A stretch of 38,424 nucleotides of DNA from Beijerinckiaceae bacterium (GCA_947453205.1 CANGFT010000042.1:1-38424); one strand, 5' to 3'; positions 1-8,601 are shown, counted from the first letter of the stretch. The notes: a model not told the origin generated them from the letters alone. Program-made: numbers and translations.

Positions 1-100
1 CACCCGTCTGCCACTCCCGTATTGCTACGAGCGTTCGACTTGCATGTGTTAGGCCTGCCGCCAGCGTTCGTTCTGAGCCAGGATCAAACTCTCAAGTTGT
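1..100 (-). rRNA. rrs: 16S ribosomal RNA, 5' end only (gene runs off the left edge)
   Basis: The reverse complement carries the universal bacterial 16S 5' signature, including GAGTTTGATCCTGGCTCAG, followed by GAACGCTGGCGGCAGGC and the CACATGCAAGTCGA block before the first variable region. Only about the first 100 nucleotides are present, so the window begins inside an rRNA operon transcribed leftward. The pattern after the V1 helix (AGTGGCAGACGGGTG) is typical of Alphaproteobacteria. The mature 5' end is placed near position 100 by alignment to the conserved start; an offset of a few bases is possible. Confidence 0.97.
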
Positions 101-430
101 ATGAGATCCGATGCCTGACTAGTCACATTTCTTGACGAGTCCCAAGCACACTCGCACAAGCCTCACGGCTGCGCGATGGTGTACTTAGAAAACGTGTGAC
201 AGTCAGTTATCTCTCGAACAGGCTCACTCTCTCAAGCAAGCCCCGCAAGGATACCGCCGTCCACGTTTCTCTTTCTTCCGATTTAAATGTCAAACAGCGC
301 ATTCACCGGCGGAGCTTGCGCTCATGAGACGAACCAACTCGTCCTGATCGACTGGATCAGGTTTTGAACACCCGGAGGAGCTCGAAAAGAATTGGACCGC
401 GTCAGCCGCACAAGGCGGCGTCGCCGTCAG
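101..430 (-). other. rRNA operon leader (pre-16S 5' spacer) with boxA-like site at 287-300
   Basis: This stretch lies between the rrn promoter and mature 16S. On the minus strand positions 300-287 read GCGCTGTTTGACAT, which resembles the boxA antitermination element that recruits NusB/NusE to rRNA transcripts in Rhizobiales. It is followed by a purine-rich segment around 285-262 (GGAAGAAAGAGAAACGTGG), a sequence I recall as common in alphaproteobacterial rrn leaders. No protein-coding gene is credible here. The short open frames on both strands have no ribosome binding site. Confidence 0.7.
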
Positions 431-437
431 TGGGTGC

Positions 438-466
438 TATATATTCGGGCGCCCCGACCCTGTCAA
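438..466 (-). promoter_or_regulatory. rRNA operon promoter (sigma-70 type)
   Basis: On the minus strand there is a perfect -35 TTGACA (466-461), a 17-bp spacer and a -10 TATATA (443-438). Transcription would start near 431 and run into the 16S leader. The near-consensus hexamers with ideal spacing, directly upstream of a boxA-containing leader, make this the main rrn promoter. The GC-rich stretch just downstream of the -10 could be a stringent-response discriminator, but that is inference. Confidence 0.85.
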
Positions 467-497
467 CACGATTTCCAAAAAAACTTTCACCCATTGC

Positions 498-518
498 AAA
501 AAGCCCGGAAAACCGGGC
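498..518 (-). terminator. Possible intrinsic terminator just upstream of the rrn promoter
   Basis: Read on the minus strand, a perfect 6-bp stem GCCCGG / CCGGGC (518-513 and 508-503) with a TTTT loop is followed directly by a run of five T. It lies about 32 bp upstream of the rrn -35 box in the same orientation. No minus-strand gene lies between it and gluQ, which ends at 2863, so it may insulate the rrn promoter from readthrough. The short stem keeps confidence moderate. Confidence 0.4.
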
Positions 519-813
519 GGTTCGGGACCAGTCATCGCGGGCCGATTTTAGCGGCCCTGGCGATTCCCTGCGCAGATCGCTGCAAAAGTGAGCCAGATCT
601 CCATGACGTCTCCATGACATCGCCCAGACATCCCCCACGATAGGGGGTCGGCAGCCGCATTTGAGCCCATTTTCCAATGCTAGGCTCCCCAGGGATTCGG
701 GTCCGGCTGGGGCCGCGCCGTTGACCGGGGGGCGCGGCGCAGTCATGTTGTCGCGTGATTTGCGTCGGCTCCCGCGTCGGGCCCTGCCCTGAGCAGCGAA
801 CAGGATACGCATT
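519..813. other. Intergenic region between the rrn promoter and the M23 peptidase gene
   Basis: I see no gene here. It holds an exact 10-of-11 tandem direct repeat of TCTCCATGACG (598-608 and 609-619), one helical turn apart, and a short hairpin of five C and five G around 632-647. A weak promoter for the downstream gene could be TTGACC at 721-726 with CATGTT at 744-749 (17-bp spacer), but the -10 is poor. Confidence 0.35.
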
Positions 814-2862
814 TTGACGAGCTTTATGGATACGCCAGCGCGGATGAGGTGGACCCGCATCGACCGCTACAGCGATCGCGCCGCCGATCGCGGCCGTGTG
901 CGGGCTGATCTTGGCGTCGAGCCCGCCATCGAGCTGGATGGCGGCGAGGAGCACACCGAGACCGACCGCTGGCGCGTGTCGTTTCGCTGGTTGGTCGGCA
1001 CGGTCCTGACGGGCATGGCGGGGGCGTCGCTGATCGGCGCGGCGCTCTATGCGGCGCTGGGCAGCCATTCCTATTTCGCCGAAACCCCCGCCTTCGCGGT
1101 CATCAACCGGCGCGATGGCGGCGGCGAGCAGGCCAATGGCGGCAAGGGCGACCGGCTGATGAAGTCGGTGGATCTCGTGGCGGCGAAGCAGACCTTCCGG
1201 ACGTCGACGCGGATCGCCGTGGGGGACCGCGAGGTGATGCGCATGCGCGGCTTCACGCGCATTTCGACCCCGCTCACCCTCGCCAGCACCGGATTCGCCG
1301 ATGAGGTTCCCCCCTTCAATCCGCTCAAGCTTCTGAATGACGCGCGCAACCCCTTCTCTGCGGAAGCCATCGACCCCGGCCAGAGGCAGGACGACGCCGA
1401 AGTCTCCTTCGCGAGCCGTGACCTCGCCGGCGCGGACCTGCCCATGGGCGGCCCCACCCTGTCGGCCGAAGAGGTGCAGGCGCAGGTGGCGGAATTGTTG
1501 AAGAGCGCCTTCTCCGGGGCCAATCCCCTGCCGCTGGCCTCGCAGCTTCTGCTGACACGCACCAGCCGCGTCGGCCTCGAGGCGCCCGACGGGCTGGGCT
1601 ACGCGACCATCGGCGCAGGCGCCCTCTCCTCGCCCTTCTCCAACATCGAAGTGCGCATGGTCCCGGAAAATGTCACGCCGCGCCCCAAGAGCGGGGCGGA
1701 GGACAAGGATTCCGAAGAGCGCCTCGTCACCGTGCGCAAGAACGAAAGCATCGAGGACGTCCTGCGCACCAATGGGGCTGCGCGCGACCATATCGCCCGC
1801 ATCGTGAGCGCGCTGCGGCGCGGCGGACAATCGACCGTTTCGGAAGGCCAGCGCGTGCGCCTGCTCATGGCGGATGTGACGGGTCTGGGCAAGGGTCTGC
1901 AGATCGCCCGCGTCTCCATCTATACGGACGACAAACTCGAGGCGATCGTCGCTATGGCGGACGATGGATCATTCGTGCCGGTGCAACGGTCCGAAGCGCC
2001 CACGCCGACGCCGCGCCGCAAGCCCGCCGAAGAAGAGGATGATGACGACGGCGAAGGCATGCGTCTCTATGATTCGCTTTATGAGACCGCGCTGAAGTCT
2101 GACATTCCGCGCTCGGTCATCAACGACCTCGTGCGCATCTTCGCCAATGACGTCGACTTCCAACGCGCCGTCTCGGCGGGCGACAGTTTCGACGCTTTCT
2201 ACGAGGAGGGAGAAGAAGGCGAGACGCGCAACGATCTGCTCTTCGCCTCGATCACGACGCGCAACGAGACCTTCCGTTACTATCGCTTCCAGACGCCCGA
2301 CGACCAGATGGTCGACTTCTATGACGAGAACGGGCGTTCGACCCGCAAGTTTCTGGTGCGCAAGCCCATCACCCAGGGTGAGACGCGCTCCGGCTTCGGC
2401 ATGCGCCGCCATCCGATCCTCGGCTATGTGCGCATGCACACGGGCATCGACTGGTCCGGCCCCATCGGCACCCCGATCTTTGCGGCGGGCAATGGCACCG
2501 TCATCAAGGCGGGGCGCGAGTCGGGCTATGGCAACCGCGTGGAGGTGCAGCACGCCAATGGCTATGTCACCACCTACAACCACTTGTCCGGCTATGCGCG
2601 CGGCCTGACCGAGGGCACCCGCGTGCGGCAGGGCCAGGTCGTCGGCTATCTCGGCATGACCGGCCTCGCGACAGGCCCGCATCTGCATTACGAAGTCATC
2701 GTCAACGGCCATTTCGTCGATCCGCTGAAGGTCCGGCTGGCGCGCACGCGCGAACTCGACGGCCGCATGATCACCGCCTTCAAGCGCGAACGCGAGCGCA
2801 TCGAGGATCTCATCAGCAAGGCGCCAGGCGCATCGCGGGTCGCGGGCCGCACAGGCGGCTGA
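814..2862 (+). CDS. M23 family metallopeptidase, membrane-anchored (cell-wall endopeptidase)
   Basis: Predicted to cut peptidoglycan cross-links or to act as a murein-hydrolase activator at the periplasmic face. One hydrophobic segment at about residues 58-82 suggests a single N-terminal membrane anchor. Residues around 290-340 contain a LysM/OapA-like stretch (VTVRKNESIEDVL). The C-terminal peptidase_M23 (LytM) domain has the zinc ligands H542 and D546 (HTGID) and the H623-L-H625 motif in GPHLHYE, so it looks catalytically intact. The frame opens at a TTG (814) preceded by CAGGA; an in-frame ATG at 826 is an equally acceptable start. It is the first gene divergent from the rrn operon. Its stop codon abuts the stop of gluQ on the other strand with no base between. 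Substrate specificity cannot be told from sequence. Confidence 0.9.
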   Translation: MTSFMDTPARMRWTRIDRYSDRAADRGRVRADLGVEPAIELDGGEEHTETDRWRVSFRWLVGTVLTGMAGASLIGAALYAALGSHSYFAETPAFAVINRRDGGGEQANGGKGDRLMKSVDLVAAKQTFRTSTRIAVGDREVMRMRGFTRISTPLTLASTGFADEVPPFNPLKLLNDARNPFSAEAIDPGQRQDDAEVSFASRDLAGADLPMGGPTLSAEEVQAQVAELLKSAFSGANPLPLASQLLLTRTSRVGLEAPDGLGYATIGAGALSSPFSNIEVRMVPENVTPRPKSGAEDKDSEERLVTVRKNESIEDVLRTNGAARDHIARIVSALRRGGQSTVSEGQRVRLLMADVTGLGKGLQIARVSIYTDDKLEAIVAMADDGSFVPVQRSEAPTPTPRRKPAEEEDDDDGEGMRLYDSLYETALKSDIPRSVINDLVRIFANDVDFQRAVSAGDSFDAFYEEGEEGETRNDLLFASITTRNETFRYYRFQTPDDQMVDFYDENGRSTRKFLVRKPITQGETRSGFGMRRHPILGYVRMHTGIDWSGPIGTPIFAAGNGTVIKAGRESGYGNRVEVQHANGYVTTYNHLSGYARGLTEGTRVRQGQVVGYLGMTGLATGPHLHYEVIVNGHFVDPLKVRLARTRELDGRMITAFKRERERIEDLISKAPGASRVAGRTGG

Positions 2863-3732
2863 TCAGGCGAAGCCGAGGCGCCGGCGCAATTCGTTGGCGC
2901 TCACGCCTTCGTTGCGCAGGGAGCGCATCGCCTTGGCGCGGGTGCTCTTCGAAAGCTTCTCGCCGCCCTTGTCGCGCAGCAGCTTATGATGGTGGTAGCG
3001 GGGCGCGTCATAGCCCAGCAGGGCCTGAAGCAGACGATGCAGGCTGGTGGCGTTGAAGAGATCCTGCCCGCGCACCACGTCGGTCACCCCCTGGATATGG
3101 TCGTCCACCACCACTGCGATATGATAGCTTGTGGGAATGTCGCGCCGCCCGATCACGGCGTCGCCCCAGAGCGCAGGTTCGGCCGTGACGTCGCGAGACT
3201 CGTCCTCCTCGCCATATTCGCACCACCCAAGCCGCATGCCCGCCGCCGCCAGCGCCTCATCCATATTGATCCGCAGCGCCGCATGCTGGCCGGACGCGAG
3301 ACGCTGGGCACGCTCATCCGCGCCCATAGTTTTGCAGGTTCCCGGATAAAGCGGCGTGCCGTCGGGATCGCGCGGCCGGTCGGACGCAGCGTTGACGGCG
3401 CGGGCGATGTCGGCGCGCGAACAGAAACAGGGAAAGAGAAGGCCCCGGCCGGTCAGATCCTCAAGGGCGCAGGCATAGTCGGAAAAATGCTCGGACTGGC
3501 GGCGCACGGGCTCCTGCCAGCTGAGGCCAAGCCAGGCGAGATCCTCGAAGATCGCCGCCTCATAGTCCCGGCGGCAGCGATCAAGGTCGATGTTTTCGAT
3601 CCGCAGCAGAAGCTGACCGCCAAGCTTGGCGGCCACGCGCTCGTTCTGGAGCGCGCAATAGGCATGGCCCAGATGCAGATAGCCATTGGGCGAGGGCGCG
3701 AAGCGAAGCGTGGGGAGGGGCGATGTGGTCAT
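2863..3732 (-). CDS. gluQ: Glutamyl-Q tRNA(Asp) synthetase
   Basis: Attaches glutamate to the queuosine base at position 34 of tRNA(Asp), a tRNA-modification role, using a class I synthetase core without an anticodon-binding domain. Visible motifs: HLGH at residues 20-23 (HIGH signature), RFAPSPNGYLHLGH at the N-terminus, KLSKS at 259-263 (KMSKS signature), and a zinc site of C102-x-C104 with Y129xxxC133. At 289 residues it is far shorter than a true glutamyl-tRNA synthetase (about 470) and matches the GluQ family length. The ATG at 3732 gives the family N-terminus. It converges on the M23 peptidase gene with abutting stops. Its promoter must lie in the 142-bp divergent gap that holds a poly-G tract. 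Confidence 0.93.
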   Translation of the reverse strand: MTTSPLPTLRFAPSPNGYLHLGHAYCALQNERVAAKLGGQLLLRIENIDLDRCRRDYEAAIFEDLAWLGLSWQEPVRRQSEHFSDYACALEDLTGRGLLFPCFCSRADIARAVNAASDRPRDPDGTPLYPGTCKTMGADERAQRLASGQHAALRINMDEALAAAGMRLGWCEYGEEDESRDVTAEPALWGDAVIGRRDIPTSYHIAVVVDDHIQGVTDVVRGQDLFNATSLHRLLQALLGYDAPRYHHHKLLRDKGGEKLSKSTRAKAMRSLRNEGVSANELRRRLGFA

Positions 3733-3785
3733 GGGTCAGCCAGTGCGGGACTCAAACTGGCGCGGGCGGCGGGAGAAGGCAAGGC

Positions 3786-3799
3786 GGGGGGGGGGGGGG
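3786..3799 (+). repeat. Poly-G homopolymer tract (14 G)
   Basis: An uninterrupted run of 14 G lies in the 142-bp divergent intergenic region between gluQ (start 3732) and the carboxylesterase (start 3875). Long G tracts are prone to slipped-strand mispairing and to sequencing or assembly error. It is outside both reading frames, so length change would affect promoter spacing rather than frame. Confidence 0.9.
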
Positions 3800-3874
3800 A
3801 GGGGCGGCCAACGGCAAGGCCCTGTTCAAGGCTCCCCGCTTGACGCCGCGCCCACGCCGTTTCACAGAACATCC

Positions 3875-4570
3875 ATGACGACATCTTCCCACGCCTCCCT
3901 CACCGGCCCACGCCTTGCGCCCCGTTCGGGCGCGCCCAGGCAACTGGTGGTCTTCCTCCACGGCTATGGCGCCGATGGGCGGGATTTGATTGATATTGGC
4001 AAGCAATGGCAGCGCATCCTGCCGGAGGCTGCCTTCGTCTCCCCCCATGCGCCCGAGCCCTGCGGCATGGCGCCCACGGGGCGGCAGTGGTTTCCCCTCA
4101 CCATGCGCGATCCCCACGAGCGCTGGCGGGGCGTCAACGCCGCCCAGCCCAGCCTCGACGCCTTTCTTGACGCCGAGCTTGAGGCGGCGGGCCTTGACGA
4201 CAGCAAGCTCGCGCTCGTCGGCTTCAGCCAGGGAACCATGATGGCGCTGCATGTGGGCCTGCGCCGCAGGCGCGCCCCCGCCGCCATCCTCGGCTTTTCC
4301 GGCGTGCTGGTCGGCCCCGAGCATCTGGCGGGCGCCACCGCCCGCAACATCCGGGGCGAGGCGCCGCCGGTGCTGCTGATCCATGGCACGGCGGATGAGG
4401 TCATCCCCTTCGAGGCCCTGTTCGACAGTTCCGAACAGCTCGCCAAGGCCGACATCCCGACGCAGTGGCACATGTCCGCCGGGCTGGGCCATGGAATCGA
4501 TCAGGCGGGCCTCGTCCATGGGGGCCTGTTTCTGGCGAAGGCCCTTGGCGTTCGCCTGCCCAGCCGCTGA
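3875..4570 (+). CDS. Alpha/beta hydrolase, phospholipase/carboxylesterase family
   Basis: Serine hydrolase of the Abhydrolase_2 (acyl-protein thioesterase-like) family, 231 residues and probably cytoplasmic because no signal peptide is seen. Features: the oxyanion-side motif VVFLHGYGADG near residues 24-34, the nucleophile elbow GFSQG, the acid in HGTADEVIP, and the catalytic histidine in GLGHGID near the C-terminus. This is the full triad. The frame is open upstream to 3686, but the ATG at 3875 begins a normal family N-terminus and the upstream part overlaps gluQ. A physiological substrate cannot be assigned; short-chain esters are usual. The next gene begins 34 bp downstream on the same strand, so they may be co-transcribed. 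Confidence 0.88.
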   Translation: MTTSSHASLTGPRLAPRSGAPRQLVVFLHGYGADGRDLIDIGKQWQRILPEAAFVSPHAPEPCGMAPTGRQWFPLTMRDPHERWRGVNAAQPSLDAFLDAELEAAGLDDSKLALVGFSQGTMMALHVGLRRRRAPAAILGFSGVLVGPEHLAGATARNIRGEAPPVLLIHGTADEVIPFEALFDSSEQLAKADIPTQWHMSAGLGHGIDQAGLVHGGLFLAKALGVRLPSR

Positions 4571-4604
4571 ACCCATCCTTCAACCGCCAAGAGAGGAACC
4601 TCAG

Positions 4605-5594
4605 GTGAACAAGCTCAAGCTCTCCATCGCAACAACCGATTACGATCATTTCCGCGACTTCCGCTTCGGCCTGGTGCAGGCGGAAGGGATCGAGCACACC
4701 TGGCTCAACCTCGGCCATCACGAAGTCTTCGCCCGCTTCACCTTCAATCGCGAATGGGATGTGACGGAGCTGTCCTGCGCAAAGTTCACGGCGCAGGTGA
4801 CGCGCGACAATCCCGACATCGTCGGCCTGCCCGTGATCTGCTCGCGCCTGTTCCGCTTCTCGTCCTTCTATGTGAACAAGAACAGCGGCATCAAGACGGT
4901 GCAGGACCTCAAGGGCAAGCGCGTCGGCTCGCCCGAATGGGCCCATTCCGCCGCCGTCTACATGCGCGGCTGGATGCACAATGAATGCGGCGTGAAGCTG
5001 CAGGACGTACATTGGTATCAGGCGGGCGCGAATGCGCCGGGCCGCATCGAGAAGGTCGAGCTGTCCCTGCCTGAAGGCGTCAAGCTGACCCGCGTCTCCG
5101 ACAAGTCCCTATCGGAGATGCTGGCCTCCGGCGAGATCGATTGCGCCATCATCGCGCGTCCCCCCACCTGCTTCCTCGAAGACCACCCGGATGTGGTGCG
5201 CCTCTATCCCAACTATCTGGAGATGGAGGAGGACTATTTCGACCGCACAAGCGTCTGGCCGATCATGCACATCATCGCGATCCAGAAGCACATTCTGGAC
5301 GCCAACCCCTGGGTCGCGCGCAACCTGCTGAACGCCTTCAATGAATCGAAGCGTCGCTCGCTCGAGCGCCTGTTCGATCCCGCCGTCTCGCGCTATCCCC
5401 TGCCGTGGTTGCCGACCTATGCGCGGCGCATGCGCGACCGGATGCATGGCGACACCTTCCCCTTCGGCGTCGAGGCCAACCGGGCGACCTGGGAGCAGCT
5501 GCTGCTCTATACCTATCAGCAGGGCATCGCCCATCGCCACGCCAAGGTGGAGGAGGTCTTCCCGGCGGGCATCGACACCGAGATCATCGTCTGA
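4605..5594 (+). CDS. PBP-fold protein, 4,5-dihydroxyphthalate decarboxylase-like
   Basis: 329-residue protein with a type 2 periplasmic-binding-protein fold. It belongs to the group usually annotated as 4,5-dihydroxyphthalate decarboxylase or NMT1/THI5-like. The family trait is the core LKGKRVGSPEW (about residues 96-106) with an aromatic-rich C-terminal half. No signal peptide is visible: the chain starts NKLKLSIATTDYDHFRDF, so it should be cytoplasmic. The start is a GTG at 4605, with GAGAGG eight bases upstream. A paralogue sits at 21937-22938 on the other strand. True decarboxylase activity is known for few members and is not shown here; a binding or regulatory role is equally possible. 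No phthalate-pathway genes adjoin it. Confidence 0.8.
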   Translation: MNKLKLSIATTDYDHFRDFRFGLVQAEGIEHTWLNLGHHEVFARFTFNREWDVTELSCAKFTAQVTRDNPDIVGLPVICSRLFRFSSFYVNKNSGIKTVQDLKGKRVGSPEWAHSAAVYMRGWMHNECGVKLQDVHWYQAGANAPGRIEKVELSLPEGVKLTRVSDKSLSEMLASGEIDCAIIARPPTCFLEDHPDVVRLYPNYLEMEEDYFDRTSVWPIMHIIAIQKHILDANPWVARNLLNAFNESKRRSLERLFDPAVSRYPLPWLPTYARRMRDRMHGDTFPFGVEANRATWEQLLLYTYQQGIAHRHAKVEEVFPAGIDTEIIV

Positions 5595-5653
5595 TCGAGG
5601 CCTTTTGCGGGCGGGGCCTCGCCTCGCCCGCCGTTTAATGCGACAAGAAGCGC

Positions 5654-6448
5654 ATGTCGCTCGATGTTGTGGACCTGCGCTCCTTCTACGCCTCGGCCCT
5701 TGGCCGGGTGGCGCACCGTTTCGTCGGCGCCATCATCTCCCGGCGCTGGGAGAATTGCGCGGGCCTGTCCATGCTGGGGATCGGCTACGCCACCCCCTAT
5801 CTGAACAGCTTTCGCGACAACGCCCTTCGGGTGCTGGCCTTCATGCCCGCCGAACAGGGCGTGGTGAACTGGCCGGAGGACGGCGCCTCCTCAGCAGCGC
5901 TCGTCGACGCCACCATGATGCCCCTGCCCGACGCCTGCATCGACAGGGTTCTTGTGGTTCATGCGCTGGAGATGAGCGAGTCGCCGACCGAATTGCTGTC
6001 CGAAATCTGGCGTATCCTCACCCCCGGCGGGCGCCTGATGATCGTTGCGCCCAACCGGCGCGGGGTCTGGGCGCGGCTGGAGACGACGCCCTTCGGACAG
6101 GGCCGCCCCTATTCGCGCGGCCAGCTCAGGGAATTGCTGCGCGACACCCTGTTTTCGCCGGTTCATGAGGCCGAGGCGCTCTATGTGCCGCCCTTCGGGC
6201 GCCCCTTCCTGCTGCGCATGGCCGGCGCTTTCGAGCGCATGGCGGAACGGTTCGGCCTGCCGGGCGGGGGCGTTCATGTGATCGAGGCGACCAAACAGCT
6301 CTATCGCCCCATCGGCGCGCGCAAGGTGGCGCGGCGGCGCCTGCCCGAGCTTGAGCCTGCGCTGGCGCCCACCCCCGCCGGCATAGGCTTTGGCGGGAAC
6401 CGGCGTGACGTTTTTGACGACACCCGCGACGATCAGGCCGCGCGGTAG
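5654..6448 (+). CDS. Class I SAM-dependent methyltransferase
   Basis: 264-residue protein of the Methyltransf_11 type. The fold is recognised from the acidic/hydrophobic strand around DRVLVVHALEMSESPTELLSEIWRILTP... near residues 97-125, ending in the classic LTPGGRLMIVAPNRRG turn (about residues 122-137). The canonical glycine-rich SAM motif near the N-terminus is less obvious (MLGIGYATPYL). No signal peptide or membrane segment. The start at ATG 5654 has only a weak purine-rich site (ACAAGAAG). The last 16 bases overlap the 3' end of the convergent dioxygenase gene. The substrate is unknown. Confidence 0.82.
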   Translation: MSLDVVDLRSFYASALGRVAHRFVGAIISRRWENCAGLSMLGIGYATPYLNSFRDNALRVLAFMPAEQGVVNWPEDGASSAALVDATMMPLPDACIDRVLVVHALEMSESPTELLSEIWRILTPGGRLMIVAPNRRGVWARLETTPFGQGRPYSRGQLRELLRDTLFSPVHEAEALYVPPFGRPFLLRMAGAFERMAERFGLPGGGVHVIEATKQLYRPIGARKVARRRLPELEPALAPTPAGIGFGGNRRDVFDDTRDDQAAR

Positions 6449-7314
6449 AAGGGACGGCCTCCGGCCACCGTGGTGCGGTGCATGCGGCGGGTGTCGGGAT
6501 ATTGATAGCCGCCGCCCGCCATATGGTTCAGGCAGGCGTTGTCCCAGAACACGAAGTCCCCGTCCTTCCATTTGTGGGTGTAGCGCCAGGCGGAGCTGGA
6601 GAACATGAAGCGGAAGAGCTCGTCGAGCAGGGGCTGGGCCTGCGCGTCGTCCATATCCTCGATGGCGATGGTGAAGCGCGGCGAAATATAAAGCGCCTGC
6701 GCGCCGGTCTCGGGATGGGTGCGCACCATGGGCTGCACGACCGGCTTCGTCTCCTTCTCCCGGCGCTTGTAATAATCGGCGGCGGCCTCGCGTTCGGCGG
6801 AGATGGTCACGCGGGGGTTGAGGGTCTTGGAGACGTGATGGACGGCGTTGCGGCCCTCGATCTGGCGCTTGAGGGCGTCCGGCAAGGCCGCATAGACCTG
6901 GGTGGTGTTGATGAATTCGGTGTCGCCGCCCTGATTGGGGTTCTTCACCGAATAGAGCATGGTGATGCGGCAGGGATCGGTCATGTGGGAGGAATCCGAA
7001 TGCCAGAAGTCCCCGGCGTCCACGATTCCGACCTGCGACCCGTCGGGCCGACGCTCATTGGAGAGGATCAGCACATCCCGGTCGTCGGGATGGCAATAGG
7101 CGCTGCGGTCCTGCGATTCGAGGTCGCCCCAGAGCCGCGCGAAACGGGCTTGCGCGGCGGGCTCAAGACGCTGATCGCGGATGCAGAGGATGGGATGGCG
7201 ATTGAACGCCTGCTGAAGCGCCGCGAAATCCTCCGCAGTCAGGGGCGCCGCGCAATCAAGGCCGATGATCTCCGCCGCGCCTGCGGGTGAAATCTGGTTG
7301 AGATTGAAGGCCAT
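6433..7314 (-). CDS. TauD/TfdA-family Fe(II)/2-oxoglutarate dioxygenase
   Basis: Non-haem iron oxygenase that couples 2-oxoglutarate decarboxylation to substrate hydroxylation. Family members cleave taurine, alkyl sulfates or phenoxyacetates. The iron facial triad is visible as H105-x-D107 in FWHSDSS and a distal H279 in MHRTTV, with an arginine about eight residues later for the 2-oxoglutarate carboxylate. Length 293 is normal. The ATG at 7314 is preceded by AGGAGG. It is divergent from tandem TctC-type receptor genes 157 bp away and convergent with the methyltransferase (16-bp overlap). The substrate is unknown; the neighbouring receptors suggest a small organic acid or sulfonate, by inference only. 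Confidence 0.9.
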   Translation of the reverse strand: MAFNLNQISPAGAAEIIGLDCAAPLTAEDFAALQQAFNRHPILCIRDQRLEPAAQARFARLWGDLESQDRSAYCHPDDRDVLILSNERRPDGSQVGIVDAGDFWHSDSSHMTDPCRITMLYSVKNPNQGGDTEFINTTQVYAALPDALKRQIEGRNAVHHVSKTLNPRVTISAEREAAADYYKRREKETKPVVQPMVRTHPETGAQALYISPRFTIAIEDMDDAQAQPLLDELFRFMFSSSAWRYTHKWKDGDFVFWDNACLNHMAGGGYQYPDTRRMHRTTVAGGRPFYRAA

Positions 7315-7471
7315 GGGCTCCTCCTGATGGTTGGTCGCGCGGGGCGTCGTTGGCCACGACCCTAAGAGCGCGAGGGAAGCCCTGTCAATGCGGCGGCGGG
7401 CCCCTTGGAGCGCGCCGCCGCAGGGGCTAGACTAAGCTCAAGAACGTTTGAAAGATCCTCAGGAGGAAACC

Positions 7472-8515
7472 ATGTCGAAACGCCGCGCCCAGGGCGCCGC
7501 CCTGCCGCTCATCGCCATGACCGGCCTTCTCGCCCTCGCCGCGACTGGCGCGCAGGCGCAGACGCCCGAGAGCTTCTACAAGGGCCGCACCGTCAGCATC
7601 TACATCGGCTTTGGCGGCGGCGGCTCCTATGATTTCTATGGCCATCTCATCGCCCGCCACATCGGCAAGCATATTCCGGGCAATCCGACGGTCGTAGCCC
7701 AGTCCATGCCGGGGGCGGGGAGCTTCAAACTGGCGAACTGGCTGACCTCGGTCGCGCCCAAAGACGGGACGGCCATGGGCATCGTCTCGCAGGCGGCGGC
7801 GCTGGAGGAGGCGCTCGGCAGTCAAGGCGTGCAATACAAGGCCCGCGATTTCAACTGGATCGGCCGCGCCACCTCCGTGATCGAGATCATGATGACCGGC
7901 GAGAAAGCGAAGGCGAAGACCCTCGACGACGCCTTTAAAGGCGAGGTGATGATCGGCGGCACGGGGCCCGGCTCGCCGTCGGAGGGCTATCCCAAACTGC
8001 TCAACGCCGCCGCAGGCACGAAATTCAAGATCATCGCAGGCTATCCGGCCTCCGCCGAAGTGCTGCTCGCCATGGAGAAAGGCGAGGTCGACGCGGCCTT
8101 CACCTCCTTCGGCTCGCTGCAGGCCTATCATCAGGACTGGCTCGACCAGAAGAAGGTCAATCTGCTGGTGCAGGGAACAGTGGCGCGCACGCAGGAGCTT
8201 CCCGACGTGCCCGCCGTGGGCGAACTCGGCAAGACGCCGGAAGATCGCCGGATGCTGCAGCTCTACGCCTCCACCGCCGACATAGGCCGCTCCTTCATCG
8301 CCCCGCCGGGCCTGCCGACCGAGCGCGTCGCCACCCTGCGCGCGGCCTTTGACGCGACGATGAATGATCCCGACTTCCGCGCCGAAGTCACCCGCGCCAA
8401 GGCTGAGTTTCACCCCCTGCCGGGCGCCGATCTCCAAAAATTGATCGAGGCGACCGCCCAGACCCCGCCCGAGATCATCGCGCGCATGAAGGGATTGCTG
8501 CAGGCGGCTAAATAA
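7472..8515 (+). CDS. Tripartite tricarboxylate transporter-type receptor (TctC/Bug), tandem copy 1
   Basis: 347-residue exported binding protein. A Sec signal peptide (positive SKRR start, hydrophobic core, cut after GAQAQ near residue 30) precedes SFYKGRTVSIYIGFGGGG, the start of a Bug-family lobe. Family features include PGNPTVVAQSMPGAG and SFIAPPGLPTERV in the C-terminal half. AGGAGG precedes the ATG at 7472; an upstream in-frame start at 7448 lacks one. It is followed 86 bp later by a close paralogue in the same orientation. No tctA/tctB genes adjoin; the only set in the window is at 17810-19817. The ligand is unknown. Confidence 0.9.
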   Translation: MSKRRAQGAALPLIAMTGLLALAATGAQAQTPESFYKGRTVSIYIGFGGGGSYDFYGHLIARHIGKHIPGNPTVVAQSMPGAGSFKLANWLTSVAPKDGTAMGIVSQAAALEEALGSQGVQYKARDFNWIGRATSVIEIMMTGEKAKAKTLDDAFKGEVMIGGTGPGSPSEGYPKLLNAAAGTKFKIIAGYPASAEVLLAMEKGEVDAAFTSFGSLQAYHQDWLDQKKVNLLVQGTVARTQELPDVPAVGELGKTPEDRRMLQLYASTADIGRSFIAPPGLPTERVATLRAAFDATMNDPDFRAEVTRAKAEFHPLPGADLQKLIEATAQTPPEIIARMKGLLQAAK

Positions 8516-8601
8516 GCCGCAGCCCCAGCGGATTGAAGGGAAGCGGCTGGACCTGTAGAACATCGCCGTCGATGGGCCTCCGCCCATGAAGGAGAAATCC
8601 G

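Noticed and set aside
364-643. Short plus-strand frames in the rrn leader and promoter region
   Set aside because: They overlap the rrn promoter and leader, have no ribosome site and are rich in Arg/Ser/Pro as expected for noncoding GC-rich DNA.
532-1830. 432-residue minus-strand open frame opposite the M23 peptidase
   Set aside because: No recognisable domain; it covers the antisense of a well-supported peptidase.
4605-5594. True 4,5-dihydroxyphthalate decarboxylase in a phthalate operon
   Set aside because: No phthalate dioxygenase or transporter genes adjoin it; most proteins with this label are uncharacterised PBP-fold members.
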